Source: JAZRUF01 sp045636205 (GTDB lineage Bacteria > Bacillota > Clostridia > Oscillospirales > JAAYXM01). From it: 22,770 nucleotides of DNA. Below are positions 1-8,285 of this stretch, piece after piece; positions within the stretch are counted from its first letter, which is position 1; every line of letters starts with the position of its first letter. The position numbers were made by a program, and so were the translations under genes. The stretch lies in assembly GCA_045636205.1 (NCBI GenBank), contig JAZTXE010000002.1:1-22770 (forward strand), written 5' to 3'. The notes below the pieces were generated by a model. It made no database searches. It was given only the letters and a program-made list of their open reading frames with translations, and was not told the origin of the DNA.

Positions 1-102
1 CGCGGAGTGTATCAGACAAATATGGGTGGTATGACCGCGTGTGACTGCTGCACAGGTCTTATGTGCGCAGACATGCTGTGCCCATTTTGCGATATATGTT
101 AG
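1..102 (+). CDS. C-terminal end of a cysteine-rich protein (partial, 5' end outside window)
   Basis: Frame 1 is open from the first base to a TAG at 100-102, giving about 33 residues. Seven are cysteines, in the pattern CDCC...C...C..C..C at the very C-terminus, with Gly and Met between them. The cysteine density resembles a metal-binding or disulfide-linked tail, but no family can be named from this fragment. The next gene starts 12 bases later, with AGGAGA immediately after this stop codon, so the two are probably co-transcribed. A non-coding origin cannot be excluded from so short a stretch, although the open frame and the fit to the next gene's ribosome site favour a real gene end. Confidence 0.5.
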   Translation, partial: RGVYQTNMGGMTACDCCTGLMCADMLCPFCDIC

Positions 103-114
103 GAGAAAACATAA

Positions 115-636
115 ATGGAACGTTCCGGAGTGAAAGCTAAACGAATCGCGGCGGCATCAGTGTTTACTGCATTAATGGTAGTTCTTATTTATCTGTCGGC
201 ATTTTTCCCTACAATGTCAATGAGTATAATTGCTCTTGCAGGTGTGGTATCCGCGGTTTTGGTATCAGAATACGGACTGGCAACCGCCGCTATGGCGTAC
301 GCTTCAGCATCGGTACTTGCGCTTATTTTAGTGCCGGATAAAAGCAATGCAGTTCTTTTTGCAATTATGTTCGGAATTTATCCGATAATTCAAAATCTGA
401 TTGAACATGTAAAGTATAAATGGCTTACATGGTGCACCAAAATTACTGTTGCGAATTTGATGTTTTTTATTACCTGGATTTTGTTTAAAAAACTATTTTT
501 TACGGAAACGGAGTTTGTAACCGCTATAGGATGGGTTTTATTGATGGGGGCGAATGCTGTTTTTGTAATGTACGACATTTGCCTTAAAAAGCTTGTGATT
601 TTCTATAAAATTCGTGTTGCAAATCGGATACGATAA
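115..636 (+). CDS. Small integral membrane protein, ECF-transporter S-component-like
   Basis: The 173-residue product is almost entirely hydrophobic, with about five predicted membrane segments (roughly residues 9-31, 37-59, 62-95, 108-127 and 138-158). It has a short basic N-terminus (KAKRIA) and a basic C-terminus. The opening pattern of K/R-IA-x-x-S-V-F-T-A-L followed by small hydrophobic residues resembles ECF-type vitamin transporter S components, which bind a substrate in the membrane and join the EcfAAT energising module. No substrate motif is recognisable and no EcfA, EcfA' or EcfT gene is nearby. AGGAGA at 101-106 supports the ATG at 115. A YbbS/DUF2232-like membrane protein of unknown role is an alternative. 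The fold class is an inference. Confidence 0.6.
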   Translation: MERSGVKAKRIAAASVFTALMVVLIYLSAFFPTMSMSIIALAGVVSAVLVSEYGLATAAMAYASASVLALILVPDKSNAVLFAIMFGIYPIIQNLIEHVKYKWLTWCTKITVANLMFFITWILFKKLFFTETEFVTAIGWVLLMGANAVFVMYDICLKKLVIFYKIRVANRIR

Positions 637-665
637 TTGACATATGGAAAAAGTTGCCGTATAAT
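637..665 (+). promoter_or_regulatory. Consensus sigma-A promoter for yicC-remA-rpoZ
   Basis: TTGACA at 637-642 and TATAAT at 660-665 are separated by exactly 17 bp, matching the housekeeping consensus at all twelve hexamer positions. The -35 box begins on the base after the stop codon of the upstream membrane protein. Transcription would start near 672, about 30 bases before the yicC ATG, which has its own GAGGTGA at 688-694. Confidence 0.85.
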
Positions 666-703
666 TATTTTGTATTCATTTTATTACGAGGTGAGATTTT
701 TAA

Positions 704-1582
704 ATGATAAGAAGTATGACCGGGTATGGGCGCGCTCAAGCGTCTTTAAACGGTAGAGAAATAACAATTGAGCTTCGTTCGGTCAATCACAGATATTTTG
801 ACTGCTCTATCCGTCTTCCTCGTGTGTATTCCTTTTTGGAGGAAGTAATAAAAAGTGAGCTTCAGAAAAGTATAGCACGCGGTAAAGTAGATGTGTTTCT
901 TACTATTGATTCCTCAGGCGCAGATACGGTAACGGTTTCACTTAATGAGCCGGTTTTGAAAGGGTATCTTGAGGTTGCAAGTACGCTCAGGGAAACTTAT
1001 CAACTCAGGGATGATTTGAGCATATCATCGGCTATGCGTTTGCCGGATGTTCTTACCGTATCAAAAGAGGATGAGGACGAGGATGCTCTTAAAGCGGATG
1101 TGTGCAAGGTTCTCGGTGAAGCGGTTGAAGGATATATTGCAATGTCCTGCCGCGAAGGTGAAAAGCTTAAAGAGGATATTGTATACAGAATTTCGCTTAT
1201 TGAAGAGTTAGTAAAAGACATAGAAGTGCGTTCTCCTAAATGCGTGGAGGAGTATCGCGCGAAGCTTGAAGCTCGCATGAAGGAAATCCTTGATTCGGTT
1301 ACCATTGACCCGCAACGTATTCTCACTGAGGCTGCAATTTTTGCCGATAAGGTAGCGGTAACTGAGGAAATCGTTCGTTTGAGAAGCCATTTAAATCAGT
1401 TGCGTGACATGCTCGCAAAAGGTGGAGCTATCGGACGCAAGCTTGATTTTCTTGTTCAGGAGCTCAACCGTGAGGCTAATACCATCGGCTCTAAGGCCAA
1501 TGACGTTGAAATGGCACAGATGGTAGTTGACATTAAGGCTGAGATAGAGAAAATCCGCGAGCAAGTGCAAAATATTGAGTAG
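704..1582 (+). CDS. yicC: YicC family endoribonuclease
   Basis: The 292-residue product has the family N-terminus MIRSMTGYGRA and the C-terminal DUF1732 block ending in NTIGSKANDVEMAQ and a helical IKAEIEKIREQ tail; this is the usual length of YicC proteins. E. coli YicC and its relatives are endoribonucleases implicated in decay of small RNA and mRNA. The ATG at 704 is preceded by GAGGTGA nine bases away. It is the first gene after a consensus promoter, and remA follows after 17 bases. The order yicC-remA is highly conserved in Bacillota. Function is assigned by family, because the catalytic residues cannot be judged by eye. Confidence 0.93.
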   Translation: MIRSMTGYGRAQASLNGREITIELRSVNHRYFDCSIRLPRVYSFLEEVIKSELQKSIARGKVDVFLTIDSSGADTVTVSLNEPVLKGYLEVASTLRETYQLRDDLSISSAMRLPDVLTVSKEDEDEDALKADVCKVLGEAVEGYIAMSCREGEKLKEDIVYRISLIEELVKDIEVRSPKCVEEYRAKLEARMKEILDSVTIDPQRILTEAAIFADKVAVTEEIVRLRSHLNQLRDMLAKGGAIGRKLDFLVQELNREANTIGSKANDVEMAQMVVDIKAEIEKIREQVQNIE

Positions 1583-1599
1583 GAGATTGTAAGGTCTGT

Positions 1600-1872
1600 A
1601 TGAAACTTGTAAACATTGGATTCGGAAATATGGTTTCGGCTAACCGCATGGTTGCAATTGTAAGCCCTGAGTCAGCCCCGATAAAGAGAATTATCCAGGA
1701 GGCGCGCGATCGCAGCATGCTTATTGATGCAACGTACGGAAGACGTACCCGAGCTGTAATAGTTATGGACAGTGACCATGTTATTCTTTCGGCTATTTTG
1801 CCGGAAACCGTGGCCCACAGACTTGACGGCAAGGGCGATGCTCCGGATAGCAACGATGAAGTTGAAGAATAA
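1600..1872 (+). CDS. remA: RemA/DUF370 extracellular matrix regulator
   Basis: The 90-residue protein carries the family's near-invariant stretches NIGFGNMVSA, IVSPESAPIKRII, DATYGRRTRAV and MDSDHVILS. In Bacillus subtilis RemA is an oligomeric DNA-binding activator of biofilm matrix operons and osmoprotection genes. In Clostridia its targets are less known, but the gene almost always lies between yicC and gmk/rpoZ. The C-terminal tail (DAPDSNDEVEE) is acidic and variable. The ribosome site is modest (AGGAG at 1581-1585 or AAGG at 1591-1594), which suggests coupling to yicC. Unusually, rpoZ follows directly, with no gmk in between. Confidence 0.93.
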   Translation: MKLVNIGFGNMVSANRMVAIVSPESAPIKRIIQEARDRSMLIDATYGRRTRAVIVMDSDHVILSAILPETVAHRLDGKGDAPDSNDEVEE

Positions 1873-1906
1873 AATTGCTTTTGTATTTTAATTGGAGGTG
1901 CAAGTT

Positions 1907-2104
1907 ATGTTATATCCGTCTATGAATCAGTTGCTTAAGAATGTACCCAGCCGATATTTACTTGTGAATGTAGCGGCAAAGCGTGCACGTCAGATTGCTG
2001 AAAACGCAGAGAAGCAGGAGAAGGGTTTGAATGAGAAGCCCGTCCGCAGTGCAATCAATGAAATTGCTGGCGGTCAGCTGTGCGCAAAGCTCAAAGAAGA
2101 ATAA
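1907..2104 (+). CDS. rpoZ: RNA polymerase omega subunit
   Basis: The product is 65 residues and begins MLYPSMNQLL, the typical start of clostridial omega subunits, followed by SRYLLVNVAAKRARQI, the conserved helix that clasps the beta' C-terminus. The ATG at 1907 is chosen because GGAGGTG lies at 1894-1900, six bases upstream. A longer in-frame TTG start at 1892 would place the ribosome site inside the gene. The short length and the C-terminal QLCAKLKEE fit the family. Omega promotes assembly and stability of RNA polymerase. It is the last gene before a terminator-like hairpin at 2154. Confidence 0.93.
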   Translation: MLYPSMNQLLKNVPSRYLLVNVAAKRARQIAENAEKQEKGLNEKPVRSAINEIAGGQLCAKLKEE

Positions 2105-2120
2105 ATATTTATAAAAAACG

Positions 2121-2145
2121 GAAGAGGCGGCAAAGCGCTTGCTTC
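2121..2145 (+). other. RNA hairpin in the rpoZ-priA spacer
   Basis: GAAGAGGCG (2121-2129) can pair with CGCTT-G-CTTC (2136-2145), giving nine pairs with one G-U and one bulged G, closed by the six-base loop GCAAAG. It sits nine bases before the terminator hairpin, so the spacer would fold as two consecutive stems. No known riboswitch class is recognised. Confidence 0.45.
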
Positions 2146-2153
2146 TGCAATGG

Positions 2154-2187
2154 GAGCTGTCTCTGGTTTGGGGAGACGGCTCTTTTG
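2154..2187 (+). terminator. Intrinsic terminator or attenuator upstream of priA
   Basis: GAGCTGTCTC (2154-2163) pairs with GAGACGGCTC (2173-2182), ten pairs with one G-U, around a nine-base loop rich in G and T, followed directly by TTTT. The shape is that of a Rho-independent terminator after rpoZ. No separate promoter for priA is evident in the 30 bases between this hairpin and the priA start, so priA must rely on read-through or on conditional attenuation. Confidence 0.7.
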
Positions 2188-2216
2188 TATTAATTATGCA
2201 AGGGTGGTGAGATGAG

Positions 2217-4685
2217 TTGAGCAGTATGAATATAGCGCGTGTTGCAGTTAAAGCCTGTACTTATGCGATAGATAAACCTTATGATTATGAGATTCCGGAA
2301 GAACTTCTCGGTAAAGTAAACATTGGTTGCAGAGTACTTGTAGGCTTTGGCAGAGGAAACAGGAAAAGTGAAGCTGTAGTCATCGGGCTTACGGATAGTT
2401 CGAATGCCAAAGGGCTTAAACCTGTTTTGCAGCTGCTTGATGAGTCTCCGATACTTGATGCGGAGAGTGTGCGTTTGGCGCTGTGGCTTCGTGACAGGTG
2501 TTTTTGCACGTTTTATGATGTCATGAAAGCTATGTTGCCGGCGGGAATTTGGTACCGTTTTGAGACCGTGTATACGGTTTCAAAACGCTCTGAGCAAGAT
2601 GTTGCAAAAAAACTTACCGAGCATTTGCCAGACGGTGAACATGTAGTAGATTATATATTCAACTGCAAAGGGAAAATAACAAAGGCAAGTGTTGATGAAG
2701 CTTTGAAGACAAAGCAGGGTAGTCAGGTTATAGATATTCTTGAAAACAACGGAATACTCACTTTGGAAAACTCTGTACGAAGAGGAGTAAATGATAAGAC
2801 CGAGAGAATGGCTCGGCTTCTGTGTACTGAGCAGGAGCTTGAAAGTTATATGAGCCAAAAACGCATAAGTGCGGGGCAACGTGATGTTCTTGAACTTCTT
2901 AAAATAAGCGGATGCCTTTCGGTAAATGAGCTTAAGTATTTTACCGGAGCTTCCATGAGCGTTTTTAAAACTCTTGAAAAAAATAGAATAATTGAGTTTT
3001 GCGAGCAGGAGGTTTTCAGGCGCCCGAAAATAACTATCGGCAGTCCAAAGGAAGAGATAAGCTTAAACGAAGAGCAAAATAGGGCATACGAGGGATTGGT
3101 TTCCAATATGGATAGAAATGAGCCGTCTTGTGCCCTGCTTTACGGAGTTACCGGAAGCGGAAAAACTCTTGTATACATCAAGCTTATTGAGTATGCACTC
3201 GCGCGGGGACAAAGTGCAATGATGTTAGTTCCCGAGATTGCGCTTACACCGCAGATGGTTGAGCGGTTCAGCAGTTATTTCGGCGATAAAATAGCTATTT
3301 TACACAGTGCGTTGGCTGCGGGTGAGAGACTTGATGAATGGAAGCGCATACGAAACGGCGATGTGCGTGTGGTAGTAGGAACCCGGAGCGCGGTTTTTGC
3401 GCCACTTGACAATCTGGGAATAATTATTCTGGATGAAGAACAGGAGCATACGTATAAGTCCGGAAATACGCCCAGATACCATGCGAGGGATGTTGCTAAG
3501 TTCAGATGCGTTGCAAATAATGCACTTTTGCTTTTAGGCTCGGCAACCCCTTCGGTGGACAGTATGTATCAGGCAAAGAGCGGAAAGTATAAACTCTATT
3601 TGCTTGAAAACAGGTTTAATGAGCGTGATATGCCGAAAGTTATAATATCTGATATACGTGAGGCTCTTAAAGACGGAAATAACGGATGCATAGGTCCGCA
3701 ATTGCGCGAGGAGTTGGAGAAAAACATTGCAAAAGGTGAACAGAGCATACTGTTTTTAAATCGGCGCGGTGCAGGTAGATATGCGATTTGCATGGACTGC
3801 GGTGAGGTTCCGGGATGCCCGAACTGCAGTGTTTCTCTAACGTACCACTCGGCAAACGGGAGGCTTATGTGCCATCACTGCGGATATTCGACTCAGGCAA
3901 GCACTGCCTGCGAATGCGGAGGGAAAATTCGCTTTGTAGGTGCGGGCACGCAAAAGGTTGAAAGTGAGCTTGAAGAGCTTTTTCCGGGCGTCGGTGTTAT
4001 ACGTATGGATATGGACACAACATACCAAAAGAGTGCACATCAAGATATTTTAAATAAATTCAGGGATGAAAAAATCCCGATTCTCCTTGGTACTCAGATG
4101 ATAACAAAAGGGTTGGATTTTGAAAATGTCACCCTTGTAGGTGTTTTATCTGCTGACCAGGCACTTTATATTGATAACTACTATGCCGCGGAGGATACAT
4201 TTTCACTTATAACGCAGGTTGTAGGACGTGCGGGCCGAGGAGATAAAGAAGGGCGGGCGGTTCTTCAAACTTTATCCCCTAAGAATGCGGTTATAGAGCT
4301 TGCCGCGAAGCAGGACTATATGGGATTCTATGAGGATGAAATAAGATTGCGTGAAATTCGCAAACTTCCGCCGTTTAGGGATTTGATCTCAATTACAGTT
4401 TCAGGTGAGAGTGAAGATGCCGCTGTACGCGGTTGTATGCGCATACTCGGTAAACTTTCATATGCAAAGAAAAACGGTTTCAGCGATGTCCAAACAGAAG
4501 TTTTTGGACCCGCAGCTGCGGTGGTTGCGAAGGTTAACAACCGTTTCAGGTTCAAGGTGCAGATAGGCGGGGATTTTGACAGGCGGATGCGTACTTTGAT
4601 TTCAAGCCTTATACGTGATTTTAAACTTGATAAACAAAACAACGGGCTTCAGATTTCAGCGGACGTAAACTCCGAAGAGATGTAG
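2217..4685 (+). CDS. priA: Primosomal protein N' (PriA replication restart helicase)
   Basis: The 822-residue protein has an N-terminal 3'-DNA-binding domain (DKPYDYEIP near residue 20), then an SF2 helicase core with Walker A GVTGSGKT at 310-317, motif II DEEQ at 406-409, PRYHARDVA after it, and RMDMDTT and GTQMITKGLDF in the second lobe. A zinc-binding insert holds Cys525, 528, 534, 537, 552, 555, 565 and 567. PriA reloads the replisome at stalled forks. The start is TTG at 2217, because GGTGGTGAG at 2203-2211 suits it better than the ATG at 2226, which would lie 14 bases from that site. Two oddities: motif II has Gln where DEEH is usual, and the last cysteine pair is CxC rather than CxxC. 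Confidence 0.95.
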   Translation: MSSMNIARVAVKACTYAIDKPYDYEIPEELLGKVNIGCRVLVGFGRGNRKSEAVVIGLTDSSNAKGLKPVLQLLDESPILDAESVRLALWLRDRCFCTFYDVMKAMLPAGIWYRFETVYTVSKRSEQDVAKKLTEHLPDGEHVVDYIFNCKGKITKASVDEALKTKQGSQVIDILENNGILTLENSVRRGVNDKTERMARLLCTEQELESYMSQKRISAGQRDVLELLKISGCLSVNELKYFTGASMSVFKTLEKNRIIEFCEQEVFRRPKITIGSPKEEISLNEEQNRAYEGLVSNMDRNEPSCALLYGVTGSGKTLVYIKLIEYALARGQSAMMLVPEIALTPQMVERFSSYFGDKIAILHSALAAGERLDEWKRIRNGDVRVVVGTRSAVFAPLDNLGIIILDEEQEHTYKSGNTPRYHARDVAKFRCVANNALLLLGSATPSVDSMYQAKSGKYKLYLLENRFNERDMPKVIISDIREALKDGNNGCIGPQLREELEKNIAKGEQSILFLNRRGAGRYAICMDCGEVPGCPNCSVSLTYHSANGRLMCHHCGYSTQASTACECGGKIRFVGAGTQKVESELEELFPGVGVIRMDMDTTYQKSAHQDILNKFRDEKIPILLGTQMITKGLDFENVTLVGVLSADQALYIDNYYAAEDTFSLITQVVGRAGRGDKEGRAVLQTLSPKNAVIELAAKQDYMGFYEDEIRLREIRKLPPFRDLISITVSGESEDAAVRGCMRILGKLSYAKKNGFSDVQTEVFGPAAAVVAKVNNRFRFKVQIGGDFDRRMRTLISSLIRDFKLDKQNNGLQISADVNSEEM

Positions 4686-4737
4686 TTTTTGCAACCAAAA
4701 GATTAATGAAAAATACGTTCAAATATACGTAAAAGAC

Positions 4738-4766
4738 TTGTTATCATGAGAGAAAAAAGGTATACT
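4738..4766 (+). promoter_or_regulatory. Probable sigma-A promoter for the def-fmt operon
   Basis: TTGTTA (4738-4743) and TATACT (4761-4766) are separated by 17 bp, four and five matches to consensus. They lie in the 117-base gap between priA and def, about 35 bases before the def ATG, and AT-rich DNA follows the -10 box. This is the only sizeable gap between the priA stop and the end of thiN, so it probably drives the long operon that follows. Confidence 0.65.
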
Positions 4767-4802
4767 TAATATAATATATTTGTTTGCACGGGAGGAAATG
4801 AA

Positions 4803-5258
4803 ATGGCAATCAGAAATATTTTAACCGATAACGACCCTACGCTTCGTAAAACTTCGAGAGAGGTCACTGAGTTTGATGGCAGACTCCATACATTGCTTGA
4901 TGATATGAGAGAAACTATGGATGCGGCAAATGGCGTTGGTCTTGCTGCACCTCAGGTGGGCATACTTCGCAGAGTAGTGGTTGTTCGTATAGATGATACG
5001 TATATTGAGCTTGTAAACCCTGTGATAACAGAGATGAAGGGCGAGCAGGTAGACGCGGAAGGGTGCTTAAGCCTGCCGGGCGTATGTGGGACTGTAAAAC
5101 GTCCTAATTACGTTAAGGTTTCTGCGCAGGACAGACTTGGATGTTTCTTTGACGTGGGCGGAGAAGGTCTTATGGCGCGTGCGTTCTGCCATGAGATAGA
5201 CCATTTGGACGGAATACTGTTTGCAGATAAGGCAGATGAGATGTTCGATGTGGAATAA
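4803..5258 (+). CDS. def: Peptide deformylase
   Basis: The 151-residue enzyme shows all three deformylase motifs: GVGLAAPQVG at 44-53, EGCLSLPG at 86-93 with metal ligand Cys88, and HEIDH at 130-134 with the two histidine ligands and catalytic Glu131. It removes the formyl group from the N-terminal methionine of new proteins. The length and the motif II form EGCLS fit the shorter clostridial class. GGGAGGAAATG precedes the ATG at 4803. It is adjacent to fmt, which adds the same formyl group to the initiator tRNA; this pairing is conserved across bacteria. Confidence 0.96.
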   Translation: MAIRNILTDNDPTLRKTSREVTEFDGRLHTLLDDMRETMDAANGVGLAAPQVGILRRVVVVRIDDTYIELVNPVITEMKGEQVDAEGCLSLPGVCGTVKRPNYVKVSAQDRLGCFFDVGGEGLMARAFCHEIDHLDGILFADKADEMFDVE

Positions 5259-5276
5259 GCAAAGGAGAGACCGCCA

Positions 5277-6206
5277 GTGAGAGTTTTATATATGGGAACG
5301 CCGGATTTTGCGGTTCCACCACTTGAGGCGCTGATAAAGTCAGGGCATGAGGTTTTGGCTGTCATTTCGCAGCCTGACAGACCAAAAGGGCGCGGAATGA
5401 AGATGACACCGCCTCCGGTAAAGGTTGTTGCTTTGGAGAATGATATACCTGTTTATCAGCCGGAGAGCTTAAAAGACGAGGCGCTTTTGCCGATACTTAA
5501 GGAGTATAATCCGGATGTTATTGCAGTGGTTGCATACGGGAAGATACTTCCTGAGTATATTTTGAAATATCCTAAATTTGGTTGCATAAACGTTCACGGT
5601 TCACTGCTTCCTAAGTACAGAGGTGCAGCTCCCATACAGTGGGCGGTTATAAACGGCGAGGAAAAAACCGGAGTATGCACGATGTTTATGGATAAAGGTC
5701 TCGATACCGGGGATGTTTTGCTTACAAAGGTTACTGACATTACATCAGACGATACCGCTGAGAGCTTATTTGAGCGTTTGGCACCGATGGGTGCAGAAGT
5801 ACTTGTTGAGACGTTAAAGGAAATCGAAAGCGGTAATGTTCAAAGAATTCCTCAGGATGATGCGCTCAGTACGCTTGCTCCGCCACTTTCAAAAGAAAAT
5901 GCACATATTGACTGGTCTAAGAGTGCAGGGGAGATTGACTGTCTGATTCGTGGTTGCTACAGTTGGCCGATAGCATATACACTCTGCGATGATATGCGCA
6001 TTAAAGTAATTAAGGCTAAACTTGGTGAAAAATGCAGCGCCGTGCCCGGAAGCGTTGTTAAGGTTGACGATGACGGAATGACAGTTACGACAGGTGACGG
6101 TTGTTCTGTAATTATAAGCGAGTTCCAGCCGGAGGGAAGTAAACGTATGGCTCCGGATGCATATTTCAGAGGACATCCAACCATGATAGGTAAGGTATTA
6201 AAATAA
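5277..6206 (+). CDS. fmt: Methionyl-tRNA formyltransferase
   Basis: The 309-residue protein begins MRVLYMGTPDFAVPPLEAL and contains QPDRPKGRG at 32-40 and NVHGSLLPKYRGAAPIQWA at 105-123, with catalytic Asn105, His107 and Asp143 (GLDTGD). The C-terminal OB-like tRNA-binding domain covers about residues 205-309. It uses 10-formyltetrahydrofolate to formylate Met-tRNA(fMet). The start is GTG at 5277, eight bases after AAAGGAGAG at 5261-5269. The 18-base gap from def indicates one transcript. Confidence 0.96.
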   Translation: MRVLYMGTPDFAVPPLEALIKSGHEVLAVISQPDRPKGRGMKMTPPPVKVVALENDIPVYQPESLKDEALLPILKEYNPDVIAVVAYGKILPEYILKYPKFGCINVHGSLLPKYRGAAPIQWAVINGEEKTGVCTMFMDKGLDTGDVLLTKVTDITSDDTAESLFERLAPMGAEVLVETLKEIESGNVQRIPQDDALSTLAPPLSKENAHIDWSKSAGEIDCLIRGCYSWPIAYTLCDDMRIKVIKAKLGEKCSAVPGSVVKVDDDGMTVTTGDGCSVIISEFQPEGSKRMAPDAYFRGHPTMIGKVLK

Positions 6207-6227
6207 TTTCAAGGCGGTGTCTTTTAA

Positions 6228-6923
6228 ATGTATTATTGGGGAATTGATATAACATATATCATTTTTGTTTTACCTGCGATAATTTTTACGCTTATCGCAC
6301 AGTCAAGAGTTCAGAGCACGTTTAGAAAATACAGTCAAGTGAGAATAATGCGCGGCTTCACGGGTGCTCAGATTGCGCAGGCGATGCTTAAATCAAACGG
6401 ACTTGAGAATGTAAGAGTAGAGCATTGCAGTGGCTCACTCAGCGATCATTATGACCCAAAGGCAAAGGTTGTACGCTTGTCTGATAGCGTGTATGGTTCA
6501 AGTTCCGTGGCTGCAGCAGGTGTTGCTGCGCACGAGTGCGGACATGCAATTCAGCACGCGGTAGGCTATGCTCCGATAAAGTGGCGGATGGCGATTATTC
6601 CGATTTCGCGCTTTGGGTCGGTCCTAGCAATGCCACTTATATTGCTGGGGTTTGTTTTTAGCTTTCAGGCGCTTGTAACAGCGGGTATAGTGTTTTTCGG
6701 TGCGGCGGTTCTTTTTCAGCTTATAACGCTTCCGGTGGAGTTTAATGCGTCAAGGCGCGCTTTGGCATCCCTTGAGATGAGCGGGACTCTTTCGGATGAA
6801 GAATTACCGAGCGCAAAGAAGGTGCTTTCTGCAGCAGCTATGACATATGTCGCGGCGCTCGCAGTGTCACTGGCGCAGTTTTTGCGGCTTATAATTTTGT
6901 TTGGTGGCAGACGCAGAGATTAA
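6228..6923 (+). CDS. Membrane zinc metallopeptidase (YugP family)
   Basis: The 231-residue protein has an N-terminal membrane segment (about residues 6-25), the family stretch on the cytoplasmic or membrane side ending in SLSDHYDPKAKVVRLS, the zinc-binding HECGH motif at 102-106, and three further hydrophobic segments (about 122-142, 147-172 and 205-224). VEFNASRRAL near 186 is a conserved block of this family, where Glu and Asn may contribute to the active site. YugP-type peptidases are common in Bacillota next to fmt and rsmB, but their substrate is not established. The start at 6228 follows AAGGCGG. The HExxH motif makes peptidase activity likely, while its role is unknown. Confidence 0.9.
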   Translation: MYYWGIDITYIIFVLPAIIFTLIAQSRVQSTFRKYSQVRIMRGFTGAQIAQAMLKSNGLENVRVEHCSGSLSDHYDPKAKVVRLSDSVYGSSSVAAAGVAAHECGHAIQHAVGYAPIKWRMAIIPISRFGSVLAMPLILLGFVFSFQALVTAGIVFFGAAVLFQLITLPVEFNASRRALASLEMSGTLSDEELPSAKKVLSAAAMTYVAALAVSLAQFLRLIILFGGRRRD

Positions 6924-6947
6924 TAATAAGAAACGGAGAATATCAGA

Positions 6948-8255
6948 ATGGACGCAAGAGCGGCGGCCCTTAATACCTTAATTGCATACAGGCGCGAAGG
7001 TGCATGGTCGGAAGCGTATCTTAAGAAAATCGCACGTGCAAATGATATGTCACAGCGCGATGTGGCTCTTGCGTCGAATATCTGTTATGGAGTAATCCAA
7101 AACCGTATGCTTTTGGATTTTTATATTGAATTATTTTCAAGTGTCAAAAGGATTAATCCCAAAATTCGCGATATATTGAGAATCGGCATATATCAGATTC
7201 TTTATTTAGACCGCATACCGGTAAGCGCGGCTGTGAATGAGGCGGTGAAAGCTGCTCGAGCAGATAACCCTAAAGCTGCGGGATTTGTAAACGCGATATT
7301 GAGAAGGATTGCAGATAGCAAAGAGGATTTGCCTATGCCGCAGGGTGATGAAAAACATAGGCTTTCCGTGCTGACCAGCCATCCCGAATGGTTAGTGGGA
7401 AAGTACCTGAAAATTTTCGGAGAAAATGCAGAAGAAATCCTTAAGGCGAATAACTTGGTCCCGGAAATAACCGCAAGAGTTAATTTGATAAAGTGTGATG
7501 TGAATATTGCAATAGCAGAGCTTCGGAAAGATAACGTTGAGGCATGCGCGCATGAGTGGCTTCCGGGCTGCATAGTGCTTAAAAATCCCGGGAATATTGA
7601 GGAACTTTTTGCGTATAAAGAGGGACTAATAACAGTGCAGGATACTGCAAGCCAAATAGCCGGAATGATAGTCGGGGCAAAGCCAGGGCTGAAGATTCTC
7701 GATGCGTGTGCAGCACCCGGCGGAAAATCTTTTGTTATGGCTCAGGAAATGGAAGATAAGGGTGAGCTTTACTCGTGCGACATACATCCGCATAAGATAG
7801 AGATTTTAAATAAGGCTGCGAAAAGACTTGGTATTACTTGCGTACATACAGAGCTTAGAGATGCGGCGGAATATTGCCCGGAATTTGAAAATGCGTTTGA
7901 TGCGGTTCTTGCAGATGTACCGTGTTCTGGACTTGGAATAATCCGTAAAAAACCCGATATAAGATATAAAAATCCGGATGAGCTCAAAAATTTGCCCGCG
8001 CTTCAGTCAGCGATTCTAAAAAATGTATCGCGATATGTAAAACCGGGTGGAGTGCTCGTGTATTCAACGTGTACGATTGTCCCGCAGGAGAATGAAAGAG
8101 TGACGGATGCTTTTTTAAAGGAAAATCCGGAGTTTGAAAAAGAAGAATTCTATCTGCCGGGACTTTGCGAGAGTGTGCAGGGGGATATTACTCTGCTTCC
8201 TACAACTCATTGTACTGACGGATTTTATATTTGCAAAATGAGGCGAAAAGAATAA
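6948..8255 (+). CDS. rsmB: 16S rRNA (cytosine-967-C5)-methyltransferase
   Basis: This 435-residue protein has an N-terminal NusB-like RNA-binding domain (residues 1-130), then a Rossmann-type methyltransferase with SAM-binding LDACAAPGGK at 251-260, DVPCSG at 313-318 and STC at 373-375. Cys316 and Cys375 are the release and catalytic cysteines expected of m5C RNA methyltransferases. It methylates C967 of 16S rRNA in E. coli numbering. The ATG at 6948 follows AACGGAGAA. It lies between the zinc peptidase and rlmN, as in other Clostridia, and two consecutive rRNA methyltransferases here point to a ribosome maturation operon. The N-terminal NusB-like domain separates it from shorter RsmF/YebU-type enzymes. 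Confidence 0.95.
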   Translation: MDARAAALNTLIAYRREGAWSEAYLKKIARANDMSQRDVALASNICYGVIQNRMLLDFYIELFSSVKRINPKIRDILRIGIYQILYLDRIPVSAAVNEAVKAARADNPKAAGFVNAILRRIADSKEDLPMPQGDEKHRLSVLTSHPEWLVGKYLKIFGENAEEILKANNLVPEITARVNLIKCDVNIAIAELRKDNVEACAHEWLPGCIVLKNPGNIEELFAYKEGLITVQDTASQIAGMIVGAKPGLKILDACAAPGGKSFVMAQEMEDKGELYSCDIHPHKIEILNKAAKRLGITCVHTELRDAAEYCPEFENAFDAVLADVPCSGLGIIRKKPDIRYKNPDELKNLPALQSAILKNVSRYVKPGGVLVYSTCTIVPQENERVTDAFLKENPEFEKEEFYLPGLCESVQGDITLLPTTHCTDGFYICKMRRKE

Positions 8256-8285
8256 ATTATAAATGTCCTAAGAGAGGAATTATTC

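Noticed and set aside
1892..1906. Longer start for rpoZ at TTG 1892
   Set aside because: The GGAGGTG ribosome site would lie within the coding sequence, and the omega family begins at the MLYPS methionine.
2212..2220. ATG overlapping the priA ribosome site
   Set aside because: It runs into a stop after two codons. It could at most be a minimal leader, and nothing supports translation.
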